Below, one piece after another: positions 38,424 to 49,000 of a DNA stretch of 64,000 nucleotides (its first letter is position 1; each line of letters starts with the position of its first letter). The translations under genes and the position numbers were made by a program. Below the pieces are notes generated by a model. It saw only the letters and a program-made list of their open reading frames with translations, did not search any database and had not been told where the DNA came from. The stretch lies in NCBI RefSeq assembly GCF_011927905.1, contig NZ_JAATJL010000001.1, forward strand, positions 1,426,001 through 1,490,000. Direction: 5' to 3'. The stretch is from Arthrobacter pigmenti (GTDB lineage Bacteria > Actinomycetota > Actinomycetes > Actinomycetales > Micrococcaceae).

Positions 38424-38532
38424 GCATGACAGCCTGCATTCCTGCGCGGCTGTCCGGGCGATTCGCACGCTCATACCGCATCGGTTCCTTCAGGCGGGCA
38501 GCCCCATGCAAATTCTCGTTGGCGCACGCGAC

Positions 38533-38538
38533 TAGAAT
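38533..38538 (+). promoter_or_regulatory. Putative -10 (TAGAAT) for a leaderless hisI mRNA
   Basis: TAGAAT ends two bases before one in-frame ATG (38541) and eight bases before the next (38547). Normal -10 to start-site spacing favours the second ATG. Confidence 0.45.
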
Positions 38539-38546
38539 CAATGGCG

Positions 38547-38948
38547 ATGTCAATTCACCCTGCCACCCCGGATCCTGCTTCTGCAGACTCGCAGCAAACC
38601 CTCGACCCGGCGGTCGCCGGCGCGCTGAAACGGGATGCCGCCGGCCTCGTCGCGGCAATCATCCAGGACGACGCCACCGGCGAGGTGCTGATGCTCGGCT
38701 GGATGGATGATGAAGCGCTGCGCCGAACACTCACCACGGGACGGGTGACCTTCTATTCGCGGTCCCGCCGGGAGTACTGGCGCAAGGGGGACACCTCCGG
38801 CCACAAGCAGTTCGTGAAGTCGGTTGCGCTGGATTGCGACGGCGATGCCCTGCTGGTGCGCGTGGACCAGGTGGGCGCCGCTTGCCACACCGGCACGCGA
38901 ACCTGCTTCGAGGGCAGGTCACTGGACGCAGTCATCGGCTCCAGATGA
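38547..38948 (+). CDS. hisI: Phosphoribosyl-AMP cyclohydrolase
   Basis: This 133-residue zinc enzyme opens the adenine ring of phosphoribosyl-AMP, the third step of histidine synthesis. The metal sites are in [14 protein letters not shown] (about residues 92-105, the DCD set) and [12 protein letters not shown] (about 107-118); the [13 protein letters not shown] and [14 protein letters not shown] blocks are standard. An ATG at 38541 adds Met-Ala, but it is too close to the TAGAAT hexamer. It is the HisI domain only. It lies 107 bases upstream of trpE. Confidence 0.93.
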   Translation: MSIHPATPDPASADSQQTLDPAVAGALKRDAAGLVAAIIQDDATGEVLMLGWMDDEALRRTLTTGRVTFYSRSRREYWRKGDTSGHKQFVKSVALDCDGDALLVRVDQVGAACHTGTRTCFEGRSLDAVIGSR

Positions 38949-39055
38949 CACGGAGCGGCTTACTACATGTGTAGAACGGCACTACCGAACAATCAAGCAG
39001 GTAGAACCATAGTGGGCGCATCTCTTGGGTGTGCAGAAAAAGGAAGATGCAGCAC

Positions 39056-40624
39056 ATGGACGAGCTCGGAGTGATCAGCCCCAGCCTTGAGGAGTTCCGC
39101 GCGCTTGCGCAGGACAGGCGCGTCATACCCGTTCACCTGACCGTGCTCGATGACGCCCACACGCCCATCGGAATCTACCGCAAGCTCACGGACTCTCATC
39201 CCGGCACCTTCCTGATGGAATCGGCTGCGGAGGGCGGCGTGTGGTCCCGCTATTCGTTCATCGGAGTGAATTCGCGCGCCACACTCACCACAGAGTCCGG
39301 AGAGGCGCGTTGGCTGGGCGAACCGCCGGCCGGAGTACCAGTGGACGGGAACCCGGTAGAGGCCCTCCGCAAGACCGTGGAAGCCCTGCAGACCCCACGA
39401 TTCGAGGGCCTTCCGCCCTTCACCTCGGGCATGGTCGGTTTCATCGGCTGGGAATCGGTGCGTCACTGGGAACGCCTGACCTCGCCGCCGGAAGACGACC
39501 TTGACCTGCCCGAACTCGCCATGAACCTGGTGACTGACATGGCGGTCCATGACAACACGGGCGGAAAGGTCACCCTGGTCGCCAACGCGATCAATTACGA
39601 CGATTCCTCCGAACGGGTGGACGAGGCCTGGCACGAGGCCGTGGGGCGTGTGAACAGCATGCTCTCCAGGCTCGGGACCGCCTCGGACCAGCCGGTTTCG
39701 GTGCTTGCCGGAGGTCCGGTTGATACCGCCACCCTGATGTCGCTGGTCCGCGAGCGCTGGGACCGTGACCGGTACCTTGCCGCGATCGACAAAGGCAAGG
39801 AGGCGATCGTCGACGGTGAAGTCTTCCAGGTGGTGATCTCGCGCCGCTTCGAGCTCGACTGCGACGCGTCGGCGCTGGACGTCTACAGGGTTCTGCGGAC
39901 CACGAACCCGAGCCCCTACATGTACCTCTTCAGCCTGCAGGACGCCGCCGGACGGGCCTACTCCATCGTTGGCTCCTCACCAGAGGCCCTGGTGACGGTC
40001 AACGGCGCAGAGGTGATCACACACCCCATCGCCGGGTCACGGCCGAGGGGGAAAACGGGTGAACAGGACCGCGCGCTGGCCGAAGAACTGCTCGCGGATG
40101 AGAAGGAGCGCGCCGAGCACCTCATGCTGGTGGATCTTGCCCGCAACGACATCTCGAAGGTGTGCCGTCCCGGCACCGTGGACGTAACCCAGTTCATGGA
40201 GGTCGAGCGATTCAGCCACATCATGCACCTGGTGTCCACCGTGGTCGGTGAGCTTGACACATCGAAGTCCGCCTACGACGTCCTGGCTGCAACCTTCCCC
40301 GCCGGCACCCTCTCCGGGGCTCCCAAGCCGCGCGCGCTACGCCTGCTCGACGAACTTGAGCCCCACAAGCGCGGAATCTACGGCGGAGTGGTCGGCTACT
40401 TCGATTTCGCGGGAGACATGGATATGGCGATCGCCATCCGCTCGGCACTGCTCCGCGACAACCGGGCGTACGTGCAGGCCGGCGGAGGCATCGTCGCGGA
40501 CTCCGATCTTGAGGCCGAAGCGCTCGAGAGCGTGAACAAGGCCGCTGCGCCCCTTCGGGCGGCGCTGATCGCGTCCAGTCTTAGCCCGGCCACCGATGCA
40601 AGCGTTGGGAGAGATGGAGCATGA
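39056..40624 (+). CDS. trpE: Anthranilate synthase component I
   Basis: This 522-residue enzyme makes anthranilate from chorismate with ammonia from TrpG, which is not in this window. The regulatory tryptophan site includes LMESAAEGGVWSRYSFIG (about 44-61), and the catalytic C-terminal half has EVFQVVISRRFE, ITHPIAGSRPRGKT, LVDLARND and GAPKPRAL blocks. I start it at ATG 39056, where AGGAAG (39041-39046) is well placed; GTG at 39029 would add nine residues. No leader peptide with tandem Trp codons is apparent. Its stop overlaps the next ATG by four bases. Confidence 0.96.
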   Translation: MDELGVISPSLEEFRALAQDRRVIPVHLTVLDDAHTPIGIYRKLTDSHPGTFLMESAAEGGVWSRYSFIGVNSRATLTTESGEARWLGEPPAGVPVDGNPVEALRKTVEALQTPRFEGLPPFTSGMVGFIGWESVRHWERLTSPPEDDLDLPELAMNLVTDMAVHDNTGGKVTLVANAINYDDSSERVDEAWHEAVGRVNSMLSRLGTASDQPVSVLAGGPVDTATLMSLVRERWDRDRYLAAIDKGKEAIVDGEVFQVVISRRFELDCDASALDVYRVLRTTNPSPYMYLFSLQDAAGRAYSIVGSSPEALVTVNGAEVITHPIAGSRPRGKTGEQDRALAEELLADEKERAEHLMLVDLARNDISKVCRPGTVDVTQFMEVERFSHIMHLVSTVVGELDTSKSAYDVLAATFPAGTLSGAPKPRALRLLDELEPHKRGIYGGVVGYFDFAGDMDMAIAIRSALLRDNRAYVQAGGGIVADSDLEAEALESVNKAAAPLRAALIASSLSPATDASVGRDGA

Positions 40625-41232
40625 CCCAGGAATCACCGGCACCGGCTGTGGCGCCGCTGAGACGACGCAAGGGCATAGTGGTTCTGGCAACCGTTGTTGC
40701 AGCGCTGGCGGCGTTCGGAAGCACAACCCAGACCTGGCTATCCGTTCTGCTCCCGCAGGATGCTGTGCAGACACCGTCAATCCAGGTCCCGGGATCCGAC
40801 GCCGCCACGGCAGTCACCGCGTTCGCCCTCGTCGGTCTCGCGGCAGCCCTGGCCGCCTCCATCGCCGGAACCGTTGCACGCTGGATCATCACGCTGATCC
40901 TAATGGTCGCTGGGGCGGGAATCGCCTGGAGCAGTTTCGCCGTCATCCTGGATCCGGCACCCGCGGCAGCACCGGCGATCGGCGACGCGCTGGGCGTAAG
41001 CGCACCGCAGGGCGTGTCGGTGGCAATCACGCCCATGCCGTGGGTCGCCGTCGTCGCCGGCATTCTGCTGATCATTTGCGCACTCTGGATTCTTGGCGCC
41101 GGTCGCCGTTGGAGCGCCGCGCGCCGCTACGAGAAGTCCGTTCGGATAAAGCCCGCAACGGAGACGAACAGCAACGCGGATGAAATAGACAGTTGGGACA
41201 GCCTGAGCAGGGGAGACGACCCCACCCGCTGA
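40621..41232 (+). CDS. Trp-operon-associated membrane protein (TIGR02234 type)
   Basis: This 203-residue protein has four predicted membrane helices (about residues 18-38, 57-79, 82-104 and 139-160), a TWLSVLLPQ-type external loop after the first helix, and an Arg-rich cytoplasmic tail. It matches the actinobacterial family found between trpE and trpC, including mycobacteria (Rv1610 position). Its function is unknown; tryptophan transport or enzyme anchoring has been suggested by position only. The ATG overlaps the trpE stop (ATGA). Confidence 0.85.
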   Translation: MTQESPAPAVAPLRRRKGIVVLATVVAALAAFGSTTQTWLSVLLPQDAVQTPSIQVPGSDAATAVTAFALVGLAAALAASIAGTVARWIITLILMVAGAGIAWSSFAVILDPAPAAAPAIGDALGVSAPQGVSVAITPMPWVAVVAGILLIICALWILGAGRRWSAARRYEKSVRIKPATETNSNADEIDSWDSLSRGDDPTR

Positions 41233-41318
41233 CCCGTTGGTCTTCGTATCCACGACATCAACGACCTGCGCGAATCAATGGCAGAATGGACAACAGACAC
41301 AGCACAAGGAGATGCACC

Positions 41319-41630
41319 ATGGCTAGAACTGCGCCCGAAACCCAGTCCACCGACGACGCCCGCATGGCCGGCCACTCGGCTTCCCATGATGAAACCATCG
41401 GACACGGCAACAGTCCTGCCGCGTGGACCTGCGTATTCGTCATGCTCGCGGGCGCTGCGCTTTCCTCGTTCGCATATATCTTCGCGAGCACCGAGGGAAA
41501 TCACGACGCCGGAACCCTCCTGTTCTGGATCGGTGCCCTCGTGATGGTCGTGGGCCTTGTCCTCGGTGTTGTGTTGAAGAAGGCCGGCTACGGAGTCGGC
41601 GGGCACAAGCTCAAGAACTCCGGGCACTAA
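41319..41630 (+). CDS. HGxxPAAW-motif small membrane protein
   Basis: This 103-residue protein has the motif HGNSPAAW at about residues 29-36, immediately before two membrane helices (about 37-58 and 67-88), and ends in a GYGVGGHKLKNSGH tail rich in His and Gly. The motif names a small actinobacterial family found beside trp genes; no function is known. The ATG at 41319 is the natural start, with CAAGGAG eight bases upstream. trpC begins directly after its stop codon, so the two are coupled. Confidence 0.82.
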   Translation: MARTAPETQSTDDARMAGHSASHDETIGHGNSPAAWTCVFVMLAGAALSSFAYIFASTEGNHDAGTLLFWIGALVMVVGLVLGVVLKKAGYGVGGHKLKNSGH

Positions 41631-42431
41631 GTGAGCGTTCTGGACGACATCATTGACGGGGTCCGTGAGGATCTGACAGCACGCAGGTCGCGGGTGGCAC
41701 TGGAGGAGGTACGAGCCCTGGCTGAGCAGGCGCCGGCTCCGCGTGATGCCTTCGCCGCGCTGAACGCATCCAACAGCGGCGTCCGCATCATCGCCGAGGT
41801 CAAACGAAAGAGTCCCTCGAAGGGCAGCCTCTCGGAGATCCAGGACCCCGCTGAACTGGCCGCTGCGTACGAACGCGGTGGGGCCGCCGTCGTCAGTGTG
41901 CTCACGGAGGAACGCCGCTTCGGCGGTTCGCTGGCTGACCTGGACGCCGTCAGGGCATCGGTGAACCTGCCGATCCTCCGTAAGGATTTCACCGTCGATG
42001 AGTACCAGATCTGGGAAGCACGCGCGCATGGCGCGGACCTGATTCTCCTTATTGTCGCGGCCCTGCCTGACGAGGAACTCCGTGCCCTTCTCGCGCTCAC
42101 GCACGAGCTGGGAATGAATGCGCTGGTGGAGACACACACCCCGGAGGAAGTGGAACGTGCTGTCGCCCTCGGGGGACGGATCATCGGGGTGAATGTGCGG
42201 AACCTGAAGACCCTGGACATCGACCGATCGGTATTCGGGACTCTGGCGGGCCTTATCCCCGCAGGCGCGGTCGTAGTGGCTGAATCCGGCGTGCGGGATA
42301 TCGCAGACGTCGAGCAGTTCGTCGCCGAGGGAGCCCACGCGGTCCTGGTAGGGGAAGCACTGGTTCGCCATGAGAACCCGGAAGCGACCGTGCGCACTTT
42401 CACACGCGCCGGCAGCGCACTGCACAACTGA
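41631..42431 (+). CDS. trpC: Indole-3-glycerol-phosphate synthase
   Basis: This 266-residue TIM-barrel enzyme closes the indole ring. [13 protein letters not shown] (about residues 50-62) carries two catalytic lysines, and [45 protein letters not shown] and VVAESGVRD are the usual substrate-site blocks. There is no fused TrpF domain, as in other actinobacteria. Its GTG directly follows the HGxxPAAW stop, and trpB comes after 50 bases. Confidence 0.96.
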   Translation: MSVLDDIIDGVREDLTARRSRVALEEVRALAEQAPAPRDAFAALNASNSGVRIIAEVKRKSPSKGSLSEIQDPAELAAAYERGGAAVVSVLTEERRFGGSLADLDAVRASVNLPILRKDFTVDEYQIWEARAHGADLILLIVAALPDEELRALLALTHELGMNALVETHTPEEVERAVALGGRIIGVNVRNLKTLDIDRSVFGTLAGLIPAGAVVVAESGVRDIADVEQFVAEGAHAVLVGEALVRHENPEATVRTFTRAGSALHN

Positions 42432-42481
42432 CGCCGTTCTGCGGCTTCGAAGCACCCGAATCACGACAGGACAGCAGGTTC

Positions 42482-43810
42482 ATGACCGACACGCCACATC
42501 CACAGCCCGGTGTCGAAGACGCTGCCGAAGCGTTCCTCTCCGGGGAAAACGCCGGCGGCTCTCTGCAGCACGCCCAGGGTCCCTACTTCGGCGCATACGG
42601 CGGGCGTTGGATGCCCGAGTCGCTGATCGCGGCACTGGATGAGCTGGAGGAGACGTTCGACAACGCGAAAACGGATCCGGACTTCCTGGCGCAGGTCGCT
42701 GAGCTCAACCGGAGCTACTCCGGCAGGCCATCCCTGCTGACGGAGGCGCGCCGGTTCTCAGAGCACGCCGGCGGCGTGCGGGTTTTCCTCAAGCGCGAGG
42801 ACCTGAACCACACCGGGTCCCACAAGATCAATAATGTCCTTGGCCAGGCACTGCTCGCCAAGCGCATGGGCAAAACCCGCGTGATCGCAGAGACCGGCGC
42901 CGGACAGCACGGAGTTGCCAGCGCTACCGCTGCCGCCTTGCTCGGACTCGAGTGCGTTGTCTACATGGGCGCGGAAGATTGCCGCCGGCAGGCCCTGAAC
43001 GTGGCGCGCATGCAGCTCCTGGGAGCGGAAGTCATACCGGTTACCAACGGATCACAGACGCTCAAGGACGCCATCAACGACGCCCTGCGCGACTGGGTGG
43101 CTAACGTTCACACAACGCACTACCTGCTTGGCACCGCCGCTGGAGCCCACCCTTTCCCCGCCATGGTCCGGTACTTCCACGAGGTGATCGGCGATGAGGC
43201 GCGGGAGCAGATCCTCGAAGCGACCGGCCAACTGCCCGACGCCGTCTGCGCCTGCATCGGCGGCGGCTCAAACGCCATCGGGATCTTCCACGGCTTCCTT
43301 GATGACCAGGGCGTCGAGTTGTACGGATTCGAGGCCGGCGGCGACGGCGTCGAAACCGGCCGGCACGCAGCGACCATCACGCTGGGTCGGCCGGGTGTCC
43401 TCCACGGCGCGAGGTCCTACCTGATGCAGGACGACGACGGCCAGACCATCGAGTCGCATTCCATCTCCGCCGGGCTGGACTACCCGGGGGTCGGTCCTGA
43501 GCACTCCTACCTCGCCGATATCGGGCGGGTTACCTACGAGCCGATTACCGACGCCGAAGCGATGGAAGCGTTCAGCCTGCTGTGCCGGACGGAAGGCATC
43601 ATCCCGGCAATCGAGTCGGCACATGCCCTCGCCGGGGCGTTGAAGGTGGGTAGGCGGCTCGCCGAGACCGGGAGTGCAGCCGAGAAGGTTGTCCTGGTGA
43701 ACCTGTCCGGGCGCGGCGACAAGGATGTGGCCACGGCCGCGGAATGGTTCGACCTGCTGCCGGAAGACAGCGCCGAATCCGAGATCGGGCAGGAAGGGGA
43801 GCAGCTGTGA
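42482..43810 (+). CDS. trpB: Tryptophan synthase beta chain
   Basis: This 442-residue PLP enzyme condenses indole with serine. The cofactor lysine is in HTGSHKINN (about residues 113-121), with [10 protein letters not shown] following and the phosphate loop [10 protein letters not shown] near 258. It is the ordinary TrpB1 form that works with TrpA. An N-terminal extension of about 30 residues and an acidic C-terminal tail slightly exceed the E. coli length. Its TGA overlaps the trpA GTG by four bases. Confidence 0.97.
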   Translation: MTDTPHPQPGVEDAAEAFLSGENAGGSLQHAQGPYFGAYGGRWMPESLIAALDELEETFDNAKTDPDFLAQVAELNRSYSGRPSLLTEARRFSEHAGGVRVFLKREDLNHTGSHKINNVLGQALLAKRMGKTRVIAETGAGQHGVASATAAALLGLECVVYMGAEDCRRQALNVARMQLLGAEVIPVTNGSQTLKDAINDALRDWVANVHTTHYLLGTAAGAHPFPAMVRYFHEVIGDEAREQILEATGQLPDAVCACIGGGSNAIGIFHGFLDDQGVELYGFEAGGDGVETGRHAATITLGRPGVLHGARSYLMQDDDGQTIESHSISAGLDYPGVGPEHSYLADIGRVTYEPITDAEAMEAFSLLCRTEGIIPAIESAHALAGALKVGRRLAETGSAAEKVVLVNLSGRGDKDVATAAEWFDLLPEDSAESEIGQEGEQL

Positions 43811-44607
43811 CTACCACCATTTCCAGCAAAGCTGCGGCAGCAATCGAGAAGGCACGGTCGGAAGGCCGTACCGCACTGATCGGTTACCTGCCGGCCGGCT
43901 TTCCGGACGTCGAAACCACGATCGAAGCCGGCATCGCAATGGCGGAGAACGGCGTGGACCTCATCGAGATAGGCATCCCGTACTCCGACCCGGTCATGGA
44001 TGGACGGGTCATCCAGGAGGCCACCGTCGAAGCACTGGCCAACGGGTTCGCTGTCCGCCAGATCTTCGATGTGGTCGCAGGTATCACCAGCCGCGCGGAC
44101 GTGGCTGTGCTGGTCATGACTTACTGGAACCCGGTCATGCGTTTCGGCGTCCGCGAGTTTGCGGGCAGGCTCGCCGAAGCGGGCGGGGCAGGGCTCATCA
44201 CCCCGGACCTGATTCCCGACGAGGCCGCAGAATGGATCGCAGCGTCCGACGAATTCGGCCTGGACCGCGTTTTTCTCGTGGCGCCCTCCACCTCGCCTGA
44301 ACGCATGGAAATGACTGTGCGGGCCACGCGGGGGTTCGTCTACGCGGTCTCGATCATGGGCATCACCGGTGCGCGGGCTTCGGTCAGTTCCGCGGCGCGG
44401 GAAGTCGTGGCGGCGGCGCACAGCGCGGGGGCAGAACGGGCCTGCGTAGGTCTTGGCGTCTCCACCGCCGAACATGTCCGTGAGATCGGAGCCTATGCCG
44501 ACGGCGTGATTGTCGGTACAGCGCTTGTTGCGGCGCTCCGCGACGGCGGCGTTTCCGCTGTCACCGAATTGACCAAGAGCCTGCGCTCCGGTTCCCCGAA
44601 GGGCTGA
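43807..44607 (+). CDS. trpA: Tryptophan synthase alpha chain
   Basis: This 266-residue TIM-barrel lyase splits indole-3-glycerol phosphate and channels indole to TrpB. The catalytic Glu lies in [15 protein letters not shown] (about residues 51-65) with the catalytic Asp a few positions later; [11 protein letters not shown] and [10 protein letters not shown]-like loops (here [11 protein letters not shown]) bind phosphate. GTG at 43807 begins at the homology boundary and overlaps the trpB stop. lgt starts two bases after its stop. Confidence 0.96.
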   Translation: MTTTISSKAAAAIEKARSEGRTALIGYLPAGFPDVETTIEAGIAMAENGVDLIEIGIPYSDPVMDGRVIQEATVEALANGFAVRQIFDVVAGITSRADVAVLVMTYWNPVMRFGVREFAGRLAEAGGAGLITPDLIPDEAAEWIAASDEFGLDRVFLVAPSTSPERMEMTVRATRGFVYAVSIMGITGARASVSSAAREVVAAAHSAGAERACVGLGVSTAEHVREIGAYADGVIVGTALVAALRDGGVSAVTELTKSLRSGSPKG

Positions 44608-44609
44608 TC

Positions 44610-45800
44610 ATGATCCCCGCCAGCATCCCGAGTCCTCCCGCCGAATGGGCGAGCTTCACCATTGGTCCTGCGACAATCCACCTGTATGCGCTGTGCATCC
44701 TCGCCGGCATCGTGGTCGCTCTTCTGCTCACGTCCGCGCGGTGGAAGAGATTCGGCGGCAACCCTGACGTGGTGTGGGATGTGGCCATTTGGGCGGTCCC
44801 GTTCGGCTTGATCGGTGGGCGGCTCTACCACGTCTTCTCCTCTCCGGATGCCTATTTCGGCCCGGACGGAGACCTGTCGCGGATTCCGCGCATCTGGGAA
44901 GGCGGCCTCGGTATCTGGGGAGCAGTTGCCCTTGGAGCGGTGGGTGCGTGGATCGGGTGCCGCCGTGCCGGCGTTCGCCTCTCGGCGTTCGCTGACGCTG
45001 CTGCCCCGGGTGTGCTGCTTGCACAGGCCATCGGGCGTTGGGGCAACTGGTTCAACCAGGAACTCTTCGGCGCTCCGACGGAACTGCCGTGGGGTCTCGA
45101 GATCGACGCGGACCACCCCAACTTCCCGCCGGAGGCGGACCCGGGAACGTTGTTCCATCCCACGTTCCTGTACGAATCCCTCTGGAACCTGGTCGGGGTC
45201 GCGCTGCTGCTCCTGCTCGATCGCAGGTTCGGACTGCGCGGCGGCCGCATGTTCTGGCTGTACGCCGCTTACTACACGGCGGGTCGCGTCTGGATTGAGG
45301 CACTGCGGATCGACGACGCTGAACTGATCACCATCTTCGGCCTCACGCAGCGTCTCAACGTCTGGACGAGCATCCTCGTGCTCGTGGCTGCCCTTGTCAT
45401 CTTCGTCTACCTCACAATGAAGCAGCGGGGAACGGACCAGACGTCCGTCTACCTTCCCGGCAGGGCGCCCAAGCCAACCGAAGGGGATGCTGCCGGCGGG
45501 GCATCCGCGGCGCCGTCGTCGTCCTCGGAGGAAGGCATCGCGGGGAGCACCGGCTCCGCCGGTAAAAATCCTGACAAACACGCCGACGGCGAGATTCCCG
45601 CCGGCGAAGATTCCGCCAAGGCTGAAACCATCGGCGTGGAAGGACGTAACGGTACGGGAACAGAAGTCCAGCCATCGGACACATCGGCCGGAATGCGGAC
45701 CGACCATGGTAATCTCTCAGAAACAAAAGACGCCTCAGGCCCATCCGCCTCGCCGGACGCAGCCGCTGAGGAACCCCGGGAATCAGACTCCCGAAAGTAG
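44610..45800 (+). CDS. lgt: Prolipoprotein diacylglyceryl transferase
   Basis: This 396-residue membrane enzyme attaches diacylglycerol to the lipobox cysteine of prolipoproteins, such as the two CapA-type proteins in this window. About seven membrane helices fill residues 15-275. The family signature GRWGNWFNQELFG is at about residues 142-154, preceded by the GGRLYHVF block. The last 110 residues are a charged, Ala/Glu/Ser-rich tail that is predicted disordered and cytoplasmic. It is the last gene of the trp operon, a common actinobacterial arrangement (trpA-lgt). Confidence 0.95.
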   Translation: MIPASIPSPPAEWASFTIGPATIHLYALCILAGIVVALLLTSARWKRFGGNPDVVWDVAIWAVPFGLIGGRLYHVFSSPDAYFGPDGDLSRIPRIWEGGLGIWGAVALGAVGAWIGCRRAGVRLSAFADAAAPGVLLAQAIGRWGNWFNQELFGAPTELPWGLEIDADHPNFPPEADPGTLFHPTFLYESLWNLVGVALLLLLDRRFGLRGGRMFWLYAAYYTAGRVWIEALRIDDAELITIFGLTQRLNVWTSILVLVAALVIFVYLTMKQRGTDQTSVYLPGRAPKPTEGDAAGGASAAPSSSSEEGIAGSTGSAGKNPDKHADGEIPAGEDSAKAETIGVEGRNGTGTEVQPSDTSAGMRTDHGNLSETKDASGPSASPDAAAEEPRESDSRK

Positions 45801-45849
45801 CGTCCACCCAGGCCACCGCCCTCTTGGACGTCCGTCACAGCGTAGTGGC

Positions 45850-45867
45850 CCTGTTCGGTACAACAGG
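45850..45867. repeat. Inverted repeat upstream of gltB
   Basis: CCTGTT and AACAGG face each other across six bases. The element lies about 220 bases upstream of gltB in a 271-base gap and could be an operator or the weak end of the lgt transcript. Confidence 0.35.
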
Positions 45868-45967
45868 CTAGCTCACCGGCTTCGCGCCGTACCGGCAGGA
45901 AATGATTCAGGCCGCACTGTCCCAAATCGTTGCCCGCAGTCCCTGCTGGCGGCTGGCAGACCGGTCA

Positions 45968-45973
45968 TACAAT
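45968..45973 (+). promoter_or_regulatory. Putative -10 (TACAAT) of the gltBD operon
   Basis: TACAAT is a strong actinobacterial -10 hexamer 98 bases upstream of gltB. No consensus -35 sits 16-19 bases before it. A ten-base palindrome ATGTGCACAT overlaps its end. Confidence 0.4.
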
Positions 45974-46071
45974 GTGCACATGTAATCGGCGCTGCCAGTT
46001 AGTGAGGCACCTGCGCCCGGGGCCAGAGCTGTCCCCTCCCGACGCTCCATCATGGGGGAAGGACTCTTTCT

Positions 46072-49000
46072 ATGACTGCACCCAATGGCATCACTGCACC
46101 AGCCACCGTTAAGGCCGGCAACTCCTCCGCGGCCGAATCACCGTTCACCCGTTTCGCGGACTATCCCGAAGCCACGGGCCTGTACAACCCGGAGAATGAG
46201 AAGGACGCCTGCGGCCTGGCCGTCATCGCGACGCTGCGCGGCGAACCCGGCCATGACATCGTCGACGCCGCACTCACCGCCCTGCGCAACCTCGAGCACC
46301 GTGGCGCGGTCGGTGCCGATGAGGGTACGGGGGACGGCGCCGGGCTGCTGACTCAGGTCCCTGACGAGTTCTTTCGCGCCGTCGTCGACTTCGATCTTCC
46401 CGCTGCCGGCATGTACGCGGTCGGCACCGCGTTCCTGCCCGCCGAGGCCAAGGAAGAGGCAACTGCCCGTGCAGGGCTTGAGGCCCTCGCCGAATCCGAG
46501 GGCCTGCTCGTTCTCGGCTGGCGGGAAGTACCTATCACCGCGGACCTGATCGGCGCGATGGCCAGGGCGTGCATGCCCCACTTCGTCCAGTTGTTCCTCG
46601 CACCCGTGAACAGCGACGCCAGGGACCTCGACGCGCGTGCGTTCCGGTTCCGGAAGCGTGCCCAGAACAAGTACGGTGTGTACTTCCCGTCCCTGTCCTC
46701 GCGCACCATGGTCTATAAGGGAATGCTCACCACGGCCCAGCTTGAGCCGTTCTACCCGGACCTGTCCGATCCCCGGTTCAAGACCAAGCTCGGTATCGTG
46801 CATTCACGGTTCTCCACCAATACCTTCCCGTCCTGGCCCCTGGCCCAGCCGTTCCGTGCCATCGCGCACAACGGCGAGATCAACACCGTCAAGGGCAACC
46901 GCAACTGGATGCGTGCCCGCCAGTCCCAGCTGGCGCACCCGCTTCTGGGCGAGTCGCCCGAGGAACTGTTCCCGATCTGCACGCCCGGTGCGTCGGACTC
47001 CGCCTCCTTCGACGAGGTAGCCGAGCTGCTCATGCTCGCGGGCCGTCCGATCACGCACGCGATCATGATGATGATCCCGGAGGCATGGGAAAACCACGCC
47101 TCCATGGACCCCGCCCGGCGGGCCTTCTACCAGTACCACTCCATGCTGATGGAGCCCTGGGATGGCCCCGCCGCCGTCTCGTTCACTGACGGGCGCCTTG
47201 TGGGCGCCGTGCTTGACCGCAATGGGCTGCGTCCTGCCCGTTACTGGGTCATGGAAGACGGACTCGTGGTGCTCGCCTCCGAGGTGGGGGTTATCGACGT
47301 CGAAGCATCGAAGGTAGTCCGGAAGGGACGTGTCTCCCCGGGCAAGATGTTCCTGGTGGACACCGAGGACGGCCGGATCATCGAGGACCAGGAGGTCAAG
47401 GCCGAGATCGCAGCGGCGAACCCGTGGGGCGAGTGGGTCAAGGAGAACCTGATCGACCTGAAGGACCTGCCCGAGCGCGAGCATGTGGTTCACACCAAAG
47501 CCTCCATCAACCGTCGTCAGCGCACCTTCGGGTACACGCAGGAGGAGTTGCGCATCCTGCTCGGCCCGATGGCGAAAGCGGGCGCCGAACCCCTGGGAGC
47601 CATGGGCTCGGATACGCCGGTTGCCGTGCTGTCGAAGCGCCCACGGCTTCTGTTCGACTACTTCGTGCAGTCCTTCGCGCAGGTCACCAATCCACCCCTT
47701 GACGCCATCCGCGAGGAACTGGTCACCTCGATGGGCGTCACGATCGGCCCGGATGGAAACCTCCTGTCCGCAAGCCAGGTGCATGCGAAGCAGATCGCCC
47801 TGAACTTTCCAGTCATCAACAACGATGAACTGGCGAAGATCGCCAATCTGGAGTCCGACGACGGCGATCGCCTCACGGTGCGCATCCGCGGGCTCTACCG
47901 GGTTGACGGCGGCGAAGCGTCCCTTCGGGCGCGGCTGGCCGAAATTTGTGAGCAGGTCTCAAGCGCCATCAACCGCGGAATCCAGTTCGTGGTGCTCTCC
48001 GATCGCGATTCAAATGCTCAGTGGGCGCCGATTCCGTCGCTGCTGCTGACCTCGGCGGTGCATCACCACCTGCTCAAGAGCGCAAACCGCACCAAGACCT
48101 CCCTGGTCGTGGAAGCCGGAGATGTGCGGGAAGTGCACCACGTTGCTGTGCTCATCGGTTACGGCGCCTCCGCCATCAACCCGTACCTCGCGATGGAGAG
48201 CTGTGAGGAACTGGTCCGCAACGGCGACATCCGCGGAGTTACTGCAGAGCAGGCCGTGGCGAACCTGATCAAGGGACTCGGCAAGGGCGTCCTGAAGATC
48301 ATGTCCAAGATGGGCATTTCAACGGTCAGCTCGTATTGCGGCGCCCAGACGTTCGAGGCACTGGGGCTTTCGCAGGAACTCGTCGACGAATACTTCCATG
48401 GCACGCAGACCCAGCTGGGCGGCGTGGGGCTGGACGTCGTCGCCGCGGAGGCTGCCGCCCGCCACGAGAACGCGTACCCTGAGGACGGAATCGAGGACCC
48501 GTACCGGAGCCTTGATAACGGCGGCGAGTACCAGTGGCGCCGCGAAGGCCCACCGCACCTGTTCAATCCCGAGACTGTCTTCCGGCTGCAGCATGCCACT
48601 CGTGAACGCCGCTATGACATCTTCAAGTCCTACACGCGCGGTGTTGACGACCAGTCCCGCGAGCTCATGACCCTCCGTGGCCTGCTCGGATTCAAGAAGG
48701 GTCTCCGTCCGGCTGTTCCGCTGGAAGAGGTCGAGCCGGTTTCGAGCATCGTGAAGCGGTTCTCCACCGGTGCGATGAGCTACGGATCCATCTCGCAGGA
48801 AGCACACGAGACACTCGCCATTGCGATGAACCGGATCGGTGCCAAGTCCAACACGGGCGAGGGCGGCGAAGATGTGGACCGGCTGCTGGACCCGGAGCGG
48901 CGGTCAGCCATCAAGCAGGTTGCTTCCGGCCGGTTCGGCGTTACGAGTCTTTACCTGACCAACGCGGACGATATCCAGATCAAGATGGCCCAGGGCGCCA

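Noticed and set aside
39009-39075. trp leader peptide
   Set aside because: A short frame from GTG 39012 has only one Trp codon and runs into trpE; there is no terminator/antiterminator pair.
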